Source: Promethearchaeota archaeon (GTDB lineage Archaea; Asgardarchaeota; Lokiarchaeia; Sigyniarchaeales; SOKP01). Taken from it: 64,000 nt of DNA. Within the stretch, counting starts at the first letter, position 1. Each line of letters begins with the position of its first letter. Positions 8,599-18,048 of the stretch are shown piece by piece. The stretch is from contig RDOA01000003.1 in assembly GCA_011364925.1 (NCBI GenBank), positions 1 through 64,000 of the forward strand, written 5' to 3'. The notes beneath the pieces were generated by a model that saw only the letters and a list, made by a program, of their open reading frames with translations, was not told where the DNA came from and did not search any database. Position numbers and translations under genes: made by a program.

Positions 8599-9786
8599 AT
8601 GAGTTTTAAAATAAAAAGTAATGTATACTGGGTAGGAAAAACTGATTGGGAACTAAAAAAATTCCACGGGAATGAATATTCTACGCATCGTGGATCCACA
8701 TATAACTCTTACCTAATAAAGGAAGAAAAAAAAGTACTTATTGACACCGTCTGGATGCCGTTTGCAAAAGAATTTGTTGATAATCTTTCAAAGGAAATCA
8801 ACTTGGACGAAATTGATTATGTTATAGCTAACCACGCAGAGATTGACCATAGCGGAGCACTCCCAGAATTGATGAAAAGAATACCGGACACTCCAATTTA
8901 TTGTACTGCAAATGGTGTTAAGTCCTTAAAAGGTCATTATCATAAAGATTGGAACTTTCGACCGGTAAAGACTGGAGATACTTTAGACCTTGGAAATGAT
9001 AAGCAATTAATATTTGTAGAAATGAAAATGCTTCATTGGCCAGATAGTATGGCATGCTATATGACTAAGGATAATATTTTATTCAGTAACGACGCGTTTG
9101 GTCAACACTATGCTAATGAATATATGTACAATGACCTTGTAGATCAAAACGAACTCTTTACGGAATGTATTAAATATTACGCAAACATCCTTACTCCTTT
9201 CAGTTCTTTCGTTGATAAAAAAATAAAGGAAGTTTTGAGTCTTAATCTTCCTATTGATATTATTGCTACGAGTCACGGAGTTATATGGAGAGAGAATCCG
9301 ACACAAATTGTTGAAAAATACTTAGCTTGGGCGAATGATTATCAGACAAATCAAATTACAATATTGTATGATACAATGTGGAAGGGAACAAAGAGGATGG
9401 CGGAAGCAATTAGTAAGGGAATAGTGGAGACTGATAAAACTGTAAATGTGAAATTGTATAATATAGCAAATTCAGATAAAAACGATATAATCACAGAAAT
9501 CTTTAAATCCAAGACTATTTTAGTAGGCTCGCCTACAATTGGAGGAGGAATTATTTCAACAACTGCTGAAATTTTAGAGATGATTAAGGGTCTGCGTTTT
9601 AAGAATAAAAAGGCGGCTTCATTTGGATGTTACGGCTGGAGTGGAGAATCTGTAAAGGTGATAAGGGATCATTTAGAGAAGAGCGGTTTCACAATAATCA
9701 ATGATGGTATTCGTGCACTATGGAATCCCGATCAAGAAAGTATAGATAAATGCGTAGAATTCGGTAGAGAAATTGCTAAAAGTTAA
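8599..9786 (+). CDS. fprA: Flavodiiron protein (A-type flavoprotein)
   Basis: Reduces O2 to water and/or NO to N2O with electrons from reduced flavin, rubredoxin or F420, an anaerobe's oxygen defence in the cytosol. The N-terminal metallo-beta-lactamase-like domain has all di-iron ligands: HAEIDHSG (His79, Glu81, Asp83, His84), His146 in LHWPDS, Asp165 in SNDAFGQ and His226 in SHGVIW. The C-terminal flavodoxin domain begins at about 255 with ITILYDTMWKGTKRMAEAI and has SPTIGGGI for FMN. Length, 395 residues, is standard; no fused rubredoxin or flavin reductase. The start at 8599 is chosen over 8563 from promoter position and ribosome binding site. It stands alone with its own promoter. Confidence 0.93.
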   Translation: MSFKIKSNVYWVGKTDWELKKFHGNEYSTHRGSTYNSYLIKEEKKVLIDTVWMPFAKEFVDNLSKEINLDEIDYVIANHAEIDHSGALPELMKRIPDTPIYCTANGVKSLKGHYHKDWNFRPVKTGDTLDLGNDKQLIFVEMKMLHWPDSMACYMTKDNILFSNDAFGQHYANEYMYNDLVDQNELFTECIKYYANILTPFSSFVDKKIKEVLSLNLPIDIIATSHGVIWRENPTQIVEKYLAWANDYQTNQITILYDTMWKGTKRMAEAISKGIVETDKTVNVKLYNIANSDKNDIITEIFKSKTILVGSPTIGGGIISTTAEILEMIKGLRFKNKKAASFGCYGWSGESVKVIRDHLEKSGFTIINDGIRALWNPDQESIDKCVEFGREIAKS

Positions 9787-9856
9787 CTTAATTCTTTTTA
9801 TTACTATTCTTTTATTTTTTAGAGTTTTATCAGGATTTTCCAATTCTTGAGAAAAT

Positions 9857-9994
9857 TTAGTTTAATTCTCTCCTAAATTCACCATGAGCTTTAATATCCT
9901 TACATACCTCTACCAAATGTTCAAAAAGAACTTCTCGAGTCCATTTAGGCAATTTAATATCGATTTTTTTGAGCTGTTCTGCTAATTTTCTCAT
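9857..9994 (-). CDS. Possible 45-residue small protein
   Basis: The minus-strand frame from ATG at 9994 to TAA at 9857 encodes MRKLAEQLKKIDIKLPKW..., a charged helical peptide with normal codon usage. A TATATA element at about 10016-10010 is a little close (about 20 bp) for a leaderless start, which lowers confidence. It lies in an otherwise empty 430-bp stretch. Confidence 0.35.
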   Translation of the reverse strand: MRKLAEQLKKIDIKLPKWTREVLFEHLVEVCKDIKAHGEFRRELN

Positions 9995-10219
9995 AATAGA
10001 ATCATAAAATTATATACACTTTAAGAAAAAGAAGATCTTTAAAGAATTAATTCAAAATCAACTTGTGTGTATCAGTATCATGAAACAATGAATAGCGTGA
10101 ATAATTTTATATTTCATTTATTCTGATTAGTATGAAATATATGAAATGTATGAAAAACTATTTATTTTGCTCAGCTTTTTGCCATTTAATTAGTTTATAA
10201 AGGGGATATTTTTACGTTT

Positions 10220-10489
10220 GGAAATTTAGAATTCTTCGGTAGTACGACAGTTGGTGAACGGGGTCAGGTTGTACTTCCGATCGAGTTACGCAAGAAGATG
10301 CAGCTTCAAGCTGGCGATAAGCTTATTGCGTTGGGAGCAATGGGCGATAACGTCGCTTTTTTACTCAAGGCAGATTTCTTAACTCAGATTCTTGGGAAAA
10401 TGGAAGAAGGTCAAAATGAATTGAGACAATTTTTAAAGGATTTTACTGATTCTGAGATAATTGAAGACACTAAAGTAGATTTCGAGTAA
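10220..10489 (+). CDS. AbrB/SpoVT-type transcriptional regulator
   Basis: Swapped-hairpin AbrB DNA-binding fold. The frame reads EFFGSTTVGERGQVVLPIELRK...LQAGDKLIALGA, the classic AbrB motif, followed by a helical tail ending EDTKVDFE. The first in-frame ATG (10298) lies in the middle of this fold, so translation must start near 10220-10230, but no ATG/GTG/TTG exists there; a TTG at 10218 would be in frame with one added A. TTTATAA at 10194-10200 supports transcription from about 10224. It sits 15 bp before the ABC exporter pair, so it is probably its local (auto)regulator. Confidence 0.78.
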   Translation, partial: GNLEFFGSTTVGERGQVVLPIELRKKMQLQAGDKLIALGAMGDNVAFLLKADFLTQILGKMEEGQNELRQFLKDFTDSEIIEDTKVDFE

Positions 10490-10504
10490 ATATTTGGTGA
10501 TTTT

Positions 10505-12751
10505 ATGAAAAAAGTTAGAATGATTAAATACACAAAACCCTATCTCATCATGATTTTTATAGCTATAGGGTTGTTATATGCCCAAGCGAATTTCAACCTA
10601 ACGCTGCCTGACTATCTCTCGAAGATCGTGAATGTAGGCATTCAACAAGGAGGTGTGGAAGATGCTGTACCAGAAGCAATTCAGGAGATTGAAATGAACC
10701 GGACCTTATTGTTCCTTACCCCGGAAAACCAAACAGATGTGCTTAATGCTTATAAATTAGTAAATAATGGAACTACAGAAGCTAATCAGTATATTGACAA
10801 GTATCCAGTATTAATTAACCAATCTGTTTATGTATTAACCCACACAGACAGTGCAACAATCACACATTTAAATCCTATTATGGCTAGAGCCCTTTTAAAC
10901 GTGGCTTTCGTTGAATTGCTAATGGCAAATGATACTTTACTAAATAGTACAAATACTCTATTGGGACTTTCTCTCCCAGGGAACGGCACAGATTTGTTTG
11001 AGTATTTTGAAACGAATCCTATGGGACCTTATTCAAAAATGGTCATAATGGCTGTGGTTACCTCGCAATTAAACGCACTTGGAGATAAATTTATTATCCA
11101 AGCCGCAACTCAGGTTGTTAGGGCAGAGTACGAGGCGCTTGGAATGGATTTAAACCAGCTACAGTTAAACTATCTTCTATACTATGGAGGTCTTATGATT
11201 CTCTTAACGATACTTTCGATGGCATGTACGATTGCTGTGAGTTACTTATCCGCAAAGATTGCTACTGGAATAGCTCGCGATATGCGAAGAGATATATTCA
11301 AGAAGATTGAAAAATTTTCAAGCGCGGAATTTGATAGTTTTTCCACAGCATCTTTAATCACTCGATCAACGAACGACATCACACAGGTTCAAATGGCGGT
11401 AATGATGATTGTTCGTATGGTATTTTATGCTCCAATAATAGGGATCGGTGGGGTCATTCACGCTATTGAATTAGCTCCAACAATGTGGTGGATCATCGCA
11501 ATGGCAGTGGGCGTATTACTCGGTTTAATCCTCGTGGTTTTTTATATAGCCTTGCCTAAGTTTAAGAGTATCCAAAGATTGGTGGATCGTCTTAATCTTG
11601 TTGCTCGCGAAAGTTTAACGGGGATTATGGTGGTAAGAGCGTTTAATAAACAGCAATATGAAGAAGGTAGGTTCGATAAAGCTAATATCGATCTTACTAA
11701 GGTTTCACTGTTTATAAATCGAGTTATGGTAATCATGATGCCATTGATGATGATGCTGATGAATGTACTAACAATTGTAATTATATGGGTTGGATCTCAC
11801 GAGATCGCGAATGCAAATCTACAAGTTGGAGATATGATAGCTTTTATGCAATACGCCATCCAAGTTGCGTTTGCTTTCCTAATGTTGTCGCTAATGTTCA
11901 TTATTTTGCCTCGTGCTTCTGTATCTATTAGCCGTATAGCTGAAGTACTAAAAACTGACATAGTTATTCAAGATGCCGAAAATCCAAAGCTTTTCACCGA
12001 ACCGTTTAAAGGAACAATCGAATTCCGAAATGTCTCTTTTCGTTATGCTGGAGCACCTGAGGATGCGTTGCACAACATTTCATTTACTGCTCACTCAGGA
12101 GAAGTAACAGCTTTTATTGGACCTACAGGCTCTGGAAAGTCTACGCTCATAAATTTAGTTCCTCGTTTTTATGATGTTACCTCAGGGGCGATTTTGATCG
12201 ATGGTATTGATGTACGTGAAGTGAGTCAACATGACTTACGCGATAAGATTGGTTTCGTTCCCCAGAAAGATGTGCTATTTTCTGGCACCGTTGAGAGTAA
12301 CCTACTTTTTGCAGATGAAAATGCAAGTGAGGAAGAGCTCAAATATGCAATACAAACTGCCCAAATAACTGATTTTGTTGACGCTAAATCCGAAGGAATA
12401 GCTACTGAGATTGCTCAAGGCGGAACGAATGTGTCTGGAGGTCAAAAGCAGCGATTTGCAATCGCCCGAGCATTAGTCAAGAAAGCTCCAATAAATATTT
12501 TAGACGATAGCTTTTCCAATTTAGATTTTAAAACCGATGTTGCTTTACGCAAGGCCCTCCGAAAGTCTATATCAGCAAGCACAGTGCTTATTGTAACGCA
12601 GAGAGTTTCCACCATCAAAAATGCAGACCAAATCATTGTTATTAATGAGGGAAGAATTGTAGGGAAGGGGACGCATGTCGAACTTATGGAGACTTGTCCA
12701 ATATACAAAGATATAGCGATTTCACAACTTAAATTGGAGGAATTATTATGA
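10505..12751 (+). CDS. Heterodimeric ABC exporter subunit, degenerate-site half, with large outer insertion
   Basis: TM domain fused to NBD, type IV (BmrCD / TM287-288-like) exporter for lipids, drugs or peptides. Walker A GPTGSGKST at about 539, Q-loop FVPQKD, intact signature VSGGQKQ at about 643, and Walker B NILDDSFSNLD in which the catalytic Glu is Asp, as in TM287-type subunits. Between TM1 and TM2 there is an unusual insertion of about 170 residues (about 45-215), helical and with Asn sequons, which must face outside. At 748 residues it is about 150 longer than usual. Its stop overlaps the next start by 4 bp (ATGA). Confidence 0.9.
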   Translation: MKKVRMIKYTKPYLIMIFIAIGLLYAQANFNLTLPDYLSKIVNVGIQQGGVEDAVPEAIQEIEMNRTLLFLTPENQTDVLNAYKLVNNGTTEANQYIDKYPVLINQSVYVLTHTDSATITHLNPIMARALLNVAFVELLMANDTLLNSTNTLLGLSLPGNGTDLFEYFETNPMGPYSKMVIMAVVTSQLNALGDKFIIQAATQVVRAEYEALGMDLNQLQLNYLLYYGGLMILLTILSMACTIAVSYLSAKIATGIARDMRRDIFKKIEKFSSAEFDSFSTASLITRSTNDITQVQMAVMMIVRMVFYAPIIGIGGVIHAIELAPTMWWIIAMAVGVLLGLILVVFYIALPKFKSIQRLVDRLNLVARESLTGIMVVRAFNKQQYEEGRFDKANIDLTKVSLFINRVMVIMMPLMMMLMNVLTIVIIWVGSHEIANANLQVGDMIAFMQYAIQVAFAFLMLSLMFIILPRASVSISRIAEVLKTDIVIQDAENPKLFTEPFKGTIEFRNVSFRYAGAPEDALHNISFTAHSGEVTAFIGPTGSGKSTLINLVPRFYDVTSGAILIDGIDVREVSQHDLRDKIGFVPQKDVLFSGTVESNLLFADENASEEELKYAIQTAQITDFVDAKSEGIATEIAQGGTNVSGGQKQRFAIARALVKKAPINILDDSFSNLDFKTDVALRKALRKSISASTVLIVTQRVSTIKNADQIIVINEGRIVGKGTHVELMETCPIYKDIAISQLKLEELL

Positions 12752-14607
12752 TGCAACGAGGTGGAGGTCCAATGAGGGGCCGTGGCCCGATGGGTGCTGC
12801 AATGAGTACTCGTGAGAAAGCAACCGACTTTCGAGGGACAATGGGTAAATTATTTCGTTATATGGGCAGATACAAGGGATTAGTAATACTAGTCTTCATA
12901 TTTGCTGCCGCATCAACAACAGCGAACATAATTGGTCCAAAAATACTCGGAAATGCAACGACAAGCCTTTTTGAAGGCGTAATTGCTAAAATTAGCGGCA
13001 CAGGAGAGATCGATTTCGTGTATATTGGGGGAATCTTATTGGAAGTACTAATAATATATGCTGTATCAGCGGTTTTTGGTTTTATCCAAGGCTGGATTAT
13101 GGCAAATATTTCAACGAATATCGCCTATCGCTTCCGTCGAGACATTGCTGAAAAGATAAATCGCCTACCACTTAAATATTTTGATAAAACTACTTACGGC
13201 GAAGTTCTTTCTCGTATTACAAACGATGTGGACACTATCAACCAATCATTAAGTCAAAGTCTTACACAGATCATCACATCAGTGGTGACCGTTGTTGGTG
13301 TTTTGATTATGATGTTTACTATAAGTTGGGTAATGACCTTGGTTGCGCTCGCAATGCTTCCGTTGTCGCTAATTTTTATGGGCGTAATTATTGGACGGTC
13401 CCAGAAGTACTTTAAACAACAACAGGATAACTTAGGGCACGTAAATGGTCACGTAGAAGAAATGTATGGTGGCCATGTTGTAATCAAAGCCTTTAGCGGT
13501 GAAGAGAAGAGTGTTAGGAAATTCAACCAGTTAAACGATAGTTGGTATACAGGATCTTGGAAAGCTAATTTTTTCTCAGGTTTGATGATACCAATAATGT
13601 TCTTCATAAGCAACTTGGGATATGTCGGTGTCGCAATTCTAGGTTCGTGGTTAGCAATCCAGAATACCATTACAGTGGGAGATATTCAAGCATTTATTCA
13701 ATATATTCGGTCGTTTACTCAACCCCTTAGCCAAATTGCTAATATTTCAAACGTTCTACAGCAAACTGCTGCTGCTGCTGAACGTGTATTTAACTTTCTC
13801 GAAGAGGAAGAAGAAACGCCCGATGTATCCGAGCCAGTAAGGTTAGACCAGATTAAAGGATTAGTGGAATTTCAAAATGTACAGTTTGGATATAATCCCG
13901 ACAAAATTATTATTAAAAATTTCTCTGCAGTAGCTCACCCAGGTCAAAAAGTCGCAATTGTTGGTCCTACAGGGGCAGGCAAAACCACTCTCGTTAAACT
14001 GTTAATGCGTTTCTACGAATTAAAAAGTGGTGCAATTTTAGTTGACGGGCATGATACTCGAAAATTTACCCGTGAAAGTTTACGTAGTATGTTTGGAATG
14101 GTGCTTCAAGATACGTGGCTATATAACGCTTCCATCATGGAGAACATCCGCTATGGTAATCAAAATGCTACTGACGATGAAGTTCTCACTGCAGCTCGTA
14201 TTGCTCATGTTGACCCTTTTGTCAAAACTTTACCAGAGGGATACAATATGGTGATAAATGAAGAAGTAACCAATGTCTCCCAAGGTCAAATGCAATTATT
14301 AACCATCGCTCGTGCTATTCTTGCGAATCCTCCTATCCTCATACTTGATGAAGCCACTAGTTCTGTAGACACTCACACGGAGATTTTGATCCAGGAAGCC
14401 ATGGATGCATTAATGAAAAATAGGACCAGTTTTGTCATTGCCCACCGCTTATCAACTATTCGTAACGCAGATTTGATCCTTGTAGTTCGAGACGGTGATA
14501 TTGTAGAGCAAGGCACGCATAATGAATTACTAGCAAGGGGTGATTATTATGCTGAATTATACAATAGCCAATTTCAAGAGAAAATGAATAATAACGAGAG
14601 CATTTAG
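12748..14607 (+). CDS. Heterodimeric ABC exporter subunit, catalytic-Walker-B half
   Basis: Partner of the preceding gene: six TM segments followed by an NBD with Walker A GPTGAGKTT (about 406), Q-loop MVLQDTW, degenerate signature VSQGQMQ (about 510) and Walker B LILDEATSSVD with the catalytic Glu. This matches TM288-like subunits, so the pair has one consensus and one degenerate ATP site. The N-terminus is Gly/Arg/Met-rich (GGGPMRGRGPMG), as in many archaeal and Gram-positive members. Length 619 is normal. The three-gene unit abrB-ABC-ABC looks like one operon. Confidence 0.92.
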   Translation: MMQRGGGPMRGRGPMGAAMSTREKATDFRGTMGKLFRYMGRYKGLVILVFIFAAASTTANIIGPKILGNATTSLFEGVIAKISGTGEIDFVYIGGILLEVLIIYAVSAVFGFIQGWIMANISTNIAYRFRRDIAEKINRLPLKYFDKTTYGEVLSRITNDVDTINQSLSQSLTQIITSVVTVVGVLIMMFTISWVMTLVALAMLPLSLIFMGVIIGRSQKYFKQQQDNLGHVNGHVEEMYGGHVVIKAFSGEEKSVRKFNQLNDSWYTGSWKANFFSGLMIPIMFFISNLGYVGVAILGSWLAIQNTITVGDIQAFIQYIRSFTQPLSQIANISNVLQQTAAAAERVFNFLEEEEETPDVSEPVRLDQIKGLVEFQNVQFGYNPDKIIIKNFSAVAHPGQKVAIVGPTGAGKTTLVKLLMRFYELKSGAILVDGHDTRKFTRESLRSMFGMVLQDTWLYNASIMENIRYGNQNATDDEVLTAARIAHVDPFVKTLPEGYNMVINEEVTNVSQGQMQLLTIARAILANPPILILDEATSSVDTHTEILIQEAMDALMKNRTSFVIAHRLSTIRNADLILVVRDGDIVEQGTHNELLARGDYYAELYNSQFQEKMNNNESI

Positions 14608-14634
14608 ATAAAAAGATGCTAGAGATTAGTTCTT

Positions 14635-15030
14635 TTACGATTTTTCGCTCGATTTCAACTCTTTTTCTAAGACTTTTATTTGGCTATCAATTTCCTTCGT
14701 CTTAGTTTTCTTTTCTTTTTCAATTGCCTTCATTTCATAGCTTAAGAATTTCTGTTTTTCTTTTTCTAAATTATTGTAATCGGATTCCAATTTCTTAATG
14801 ATAGAAAGGAGTTCTTTCTTTTTTGCCGTTAATTCGTTAATCTTCTGAAGGATATCATTTAAGATGTTCTGATGATGAAGCAATTTTTCTCCCAATTCCT
14901 TAATTTGAGGATCGTAATCTTCATTACATTTATTTGTAATATAATTTTCTTTCTGTTTGGCGACATCTTCAACTTTCTGGATTTTCACTGCTATCTTAGT
15001 GATCTGATCCCTTATTTCTTCGTCTGACAT
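14635..15030 (-). CDS. Coiled-coil protein
   Basis: A 131-residue protein almost wholly of Lys/Glu/Leu heptads (about residues 5-125), with no TM segment and no catalytic motif. It is most likely a soluble elongated dimer. It converges with the ABC exporter operon and is the last gene of a minus-strand run that starts at 17475, but gaps of about 100 bp make cotranscription uncertain. Confidence 0.6.
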   Translation of the reverse strand: MSDEEIRDQITKIAVKIQKVEDVAKQKENYITNKCNEDYDPQIKELGEKLLHHQNILNDILQKINELTAKKKELLSIIKKLESDYNNLEKEKQKFLSYEMKAIEKEKKTKTKEIDSQIKVLEKELKSSEKS

Positions 15031-15156
15031 TTTAAATTTCCGTGGTTTTATTAATTTCTTGCTTTTAAGCTAATTCGATAATAATAAAGAATCTTTAATT
15101 CATTTTGCTTAATAAGAATACCGCGTGATTTCTATATAAACTTTGATTCTTTTTTG

Positions 15157-15540
15157 TTAAACAAAACCTTGTTCGACATAGAGGGAAAGTTCTTTTAAAA
15201 ATTCTTCTGGGGTAATTCCGTAAGTTAAAACTTTATGCCACAATTTAATATTCTGCGAGTGGAAATTAGCCTTGCCTTCGTCTAAATCTATCGCGAATTC
15301 GACGATTACGTCTTTGATAGAGAACTTAGATTTATCGCGGGCTCCAAAATATTCCCCAAACGCAAAAAACATGTTAATAATCATATCTATATCCTCGTTT
15401 GAGAAACGCCGCTTACATAAGTCGCAAACAATGCCGAGTTTTAAGCTGGATTGATACGCTTTATTACGTTCTTTTATGTCGGCGTGGCAAATCGAGCATT
15501 TTAACTTGTTTGAGACTTTAGACTTTGGCGTGTTGATCAT
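15157..15540 (-). CDS. Treble-clef/zinc-finger protein
   Basis: A 127-residue protein with CSICHADI and, 19 residues later, CDLCKRRFS, a four-Cys zinc site in a treble-clef or zinc-ribbon arrangement. A helical region follows with the acidic stretch VIVEFAIDLDEGKA. Nucleic-acid or protein binding is likely; no named family recognised. Confidence 0.6.
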   Translation of the reverse strand: MINTPKSKVSNKLKCSICHADIKERNKAYQSSLKLGIVCDLCKRRFSNEDIDMIINMFFAFGEYFGARDKSKFSIKDVIVEFAIDLDEGKANFHSQNIKLWHKVLTYGITPEEFLKELSLYVEQGFV

Positions 15541-15643
15541 ATACTATAGTTATAACTGATGTATTTAAAGGAAAAGAAAAAATGGCTAAAGAAATTTATC
15601 CTTTATATATAGATCAATTCAAATCTCACTACATCTCAAAATG

Positions 15644-16359
15644 TTAGCCTCGTGATAATCCGCACTCCTTAATTTCATACTTGAACTTTCTTGATATTAA
15701 GTAATCGCCGCTTATTATCTCCATCTCTTTAAACTTTGAATTAAAGCGTGATGACAGAGATACGTTAATGGCTTGAATTCTCGAATATAATTTGTTAAAA
15801 AAAGGTTGATTTCTGCCCAAATTTGGATCAAACGATACCTCGTGGATTAATATCAAAATTATCTTTTCTCTCAGACACCGCATAATAAGAGGAAATAACT
15901 GCGAATTAAAGAATCTATCAAGAAGGATATTTCTTCTCCGAATATCTGAATACATAGAAGCTGCGAAGCGTAAATGGTGGGATATGTTATCGATTACAAT
16001 AAACTTTGCATTAGACGGTAATAAACTGGTTCCAATGTTGCTTAAAAAAAGTGTTTGTTCATTGAAGTTAGAAAACGGCTTTTTTGCAGGACACACAAAT
16101 ACATTTCTCAGTAAATAATTAATTTTACCAGGGAAATTCTTGAAAAGTACTATCAAACGCTTCTTGGAAAACGGTTCGCTAGCTTGTATCCAAACACAAC
16201 TATTTTTATAAGGTGTGCCCCTCGTTAATATTGTACTTATTATTTGAAGCGCAAGGGTGGTCTTTCCCGTTCCTGACTCACCAGAAATAGATATGATACT
16301 TTGGTTCTTCTGTGAGAGATTGTATATGTATGAAAAACAGTATTGCCTAGCTCAATCAT
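15644..16359 (-). CDS. RadB/KaiC-like RecA-fold ATPase with an apparent frameshift at its start
   Basis: The open frame 16351-15644 encodes about 235 residues: Walker A SGESGTGKTT near 16288-16262, Walker B KFIVIDNISHHL, and ILILIHEVSFD in the place of the NQV strand of RadB/RadA. It resembles a RadA paralogue or KaiC-like ATPase. The first ATG within that frame (16156) would remove the P-loop, and upstream there is only a TGA. A good ATG (MIELG) at 16359, 4 bp after the preceding stop, is out of frame by one base; a base missing in GGCAA at about 16342-16346 would restore a complete protein. It belongs to the operon with the M50-like protease. Confidence 0.7.
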
Positions 16360-16362
16360 AAT

Positions 16363-16707
16363 CTAATCGTTGCTCAGCAAATCTAAAACTTCTCGTTGAG
16401 TTTTCTCGATTTCATCTCGCCTCTTCCTCGATTCTTCAGATATTTGCTTTGATGCCGTATTATTCTGAGGATTGCTCGAAACGAGCTGTTGGAGCATCAT
16501 TAATGTCAGTAAATCGTCAAAATTTCTATCTTGAGCCGATTGTTGACCACTAAAAAATGATCCCACCACTCCTTTTCCGCTTTTTTTAGCCTTGTAATAA
16601 AGATATATAGCCAGTCCTGTACCCACGATAATGACCGTGTACACCGGCTCTTTCTGGAAGAAAATCAACATCACGATTGCTACTGCGATTAAACAATACC
16701 CTTTCAC
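16363..16707 (-). CDS. Small membrane protein with charged C-terminal helix
   Basis: A 114-residue protein starting with GTG, directly after the stop of the protease gene. Two hydrophobic segments (about 3-18 and 22-40) are followed by a Gly/Lys turn (KKSGKGVVGSFFSGQQ) and a helical charged tail (KQISEESRKRRDEIEKTQRE). No family recognised; tight packing suggests a function with the protease and/or the ATPase. Confidence 0.6.
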   Translation of the reverse strand: MKGYCLIAVAIVMLIFFQKEPVYTVIIVGTGLAIYLYYKAKKSGKGVVGSFFSGQQSAQDRNFDDLLTLMMLQQLVSSNPQNNTASKQISEESRKRRDEIEKTQREVLDLLSND

Positions 16708-17475
16708 TTACCATTGCGCCTCCTTTTCGATTTGTTTGTTAAACTCTTTAAACCTCCGTTTCCGAGTCAAGAACTTTGGACTTGACACATCATTTTTGCC
16801 AAATTTACCTCTTATCATGCTGAATGCTTTTCCCATAGTCCAAAATACGAATTTAAAAATATAATAAAATAGAATCATAATCATAAAGTATTCGATGTAA
16901 TACAACACCTCAAATGGAAGGGATACAAAATAGAGATCAATGAATGCCCACACTAACACTCCCGAGAGTAAAACTAAGAAAATTTGATAAAGAGAATATC
17001 TTGGATTTTTGTTAAAAGTAATCCCAACTAATCTAACATCTTGTCTAGATGGCGCTGAACCTATAAGTAGTGAAAAACAGAATACAACGGTGACTATGTT
17101 TACCCAGATCTCTGTATCTATATGAAAAATCACATCAAGACCAAACATGAATAGAAATGTCGATATGAATAAGGGGGCAAAACTTATCATGAAAGTTTGC
17201 ATAAAAGAATTGCGCTCGAACTCGGGATTACCAACTGAACCATGAGGAGCAACTCTACGACTACCCGTCCTATGATAAGCAATGCTAATCTTTCCCATTT
17301 TAGTACCAAAGAGAACACCAAGAGTATAGTGTGATAATTCGTGAACCACCACTCCTATAAACATGAGAACATCAAACATTGTCTTAAAACCTGGCGTGTG
17401 TGCGCGCCTATAAAGTGCTCGAGTTCCCATTGAAACTAATAACATAACGAAGATCCAAAGATAAAATTCAATCAT
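16708..17475 (-). CDS. M50-like intramembrane zinc metalloprotease
   Basis: A 255-residue multi-spanning protein with VVHELSHY (His45, Glu46, His49), the HExxH zinc site inside a hydrophobic helix, and SAPSRQDVRLVG (Asp146), which fits the third ligand of site-2-protease/M50B proteins. About six TM segments. Site-2 proteases cut membrane-embedded regulators. It is the first gene of a minus-strand operon with a small membrane protein and a RecA-fold ATPase, so the three may form one regulated proteolysis unit; that is inference. Confidence 0.75.
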   Translation of the reverse strand: MIEFYLWIFVMLLVSMGTRALYRRAHTPGFKTMFDVLMFIGVVVHELSHYTLGVLFGTKMGKISIAYHRTGSRRVAPHGSVGNPEFERNSFMQTFMISFAPLFISTFLFMFGLDVIFHIDTEIWVNIVTVVFCFSLLIGSAPSRQDVRLVGITFNKNPRYSLYQIFLVLLSGVLVWAFIDLYFVSLPFEVLYYIEYFMIMILFYYIFKFVFWTMGKAFSMIRGKFGKNDVSSPKFLTRKRRFKEFNKQIEKEAQW

Positions 17476-17795
17476 ATGATAAAATCATTGTCAGATGAAG
17501 ATTTATAAACAAAAAATTTCAAGGGCTTTTTATAATCGATTTTTCACAATTTTATGGTAAACTTTAATAATTACCTAAGATGTATTTTCAACGGGAGACT
17601 TAAGGAAAGTCGAAGGATTGGAGCTTAATTCCTAATATCATTTAAAAGGTCTAAGGGATTATATAGAGTTTTGATTTATCTTTAGTAATATCAAAATATC
17701 TTCTCATCATTAATTTTAATCAGCTTTTGGAAATTTATTCCATTACAATCCCTTCTAAACTCTCAATTTATACTACAGTAATATAGAGCGTGAAA

Positions 17796-17846
17796 TCAAT
17801 ATTGCATTCGATCTAATTAGATTCGAAAAAACATTCAATATTGCAT
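17796..17846. repeat. Direct repeat flanking a palindrome, upstream of the TFB gene
   Basis: TCAATATTGCAT occurs twice (17796-17807 and 17835-17846), and between them ATCTAATTAGAT (17811-17822) is a perfect palindrome within a longer imperfect one. The element lies about 190 bp upstream of the TFB TATA box in a 550-bp gene-free stretch (17476-18048). It may be a regulator binding site; apart from this and promoters I see nothing else in the stretch. Confidence 0.4.
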
Positions 17847-18002
17847 GGATCTTAGAAAAAATAACTTTTTATCTTTTAGGTATTAAACTTTATCCCCACA
17901 AGTGAGGGATCTCTTTGAAGAATTTATTGTAATTTTCCTAAATTTTAGAGCATAGAATTTTTATTAGCTTTTAAAGCAACTTCTCATCGTTCCCAAAAAA
18001 TT

Positions 18003-18010
18003 TTTAAATA
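18003..18010 (+). promoter_or_regulatory. TATA box of the TFB gene
   Basis: TTTAAATA centred at about 18006 predicts transcription at about 18033, after the possible TTG start at 18031 and before the ATG at 18049. Confidence 0.5.
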
Positions 18011-18048
18011 ACACTCCCGATCTTCATCCTTTGAAAAAAAAAAATAAA

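Noticed and set aside
12442-12756. 104-codon minus-strand frame within the ABC exporter gene
   Set aside because: Antisense shadow over the conserved NBD.
17476-18030. Search for a gene in the 550-bp gap
   Set aside because: Many stops in all frames; only the repeats and TATA boxes were supportable.
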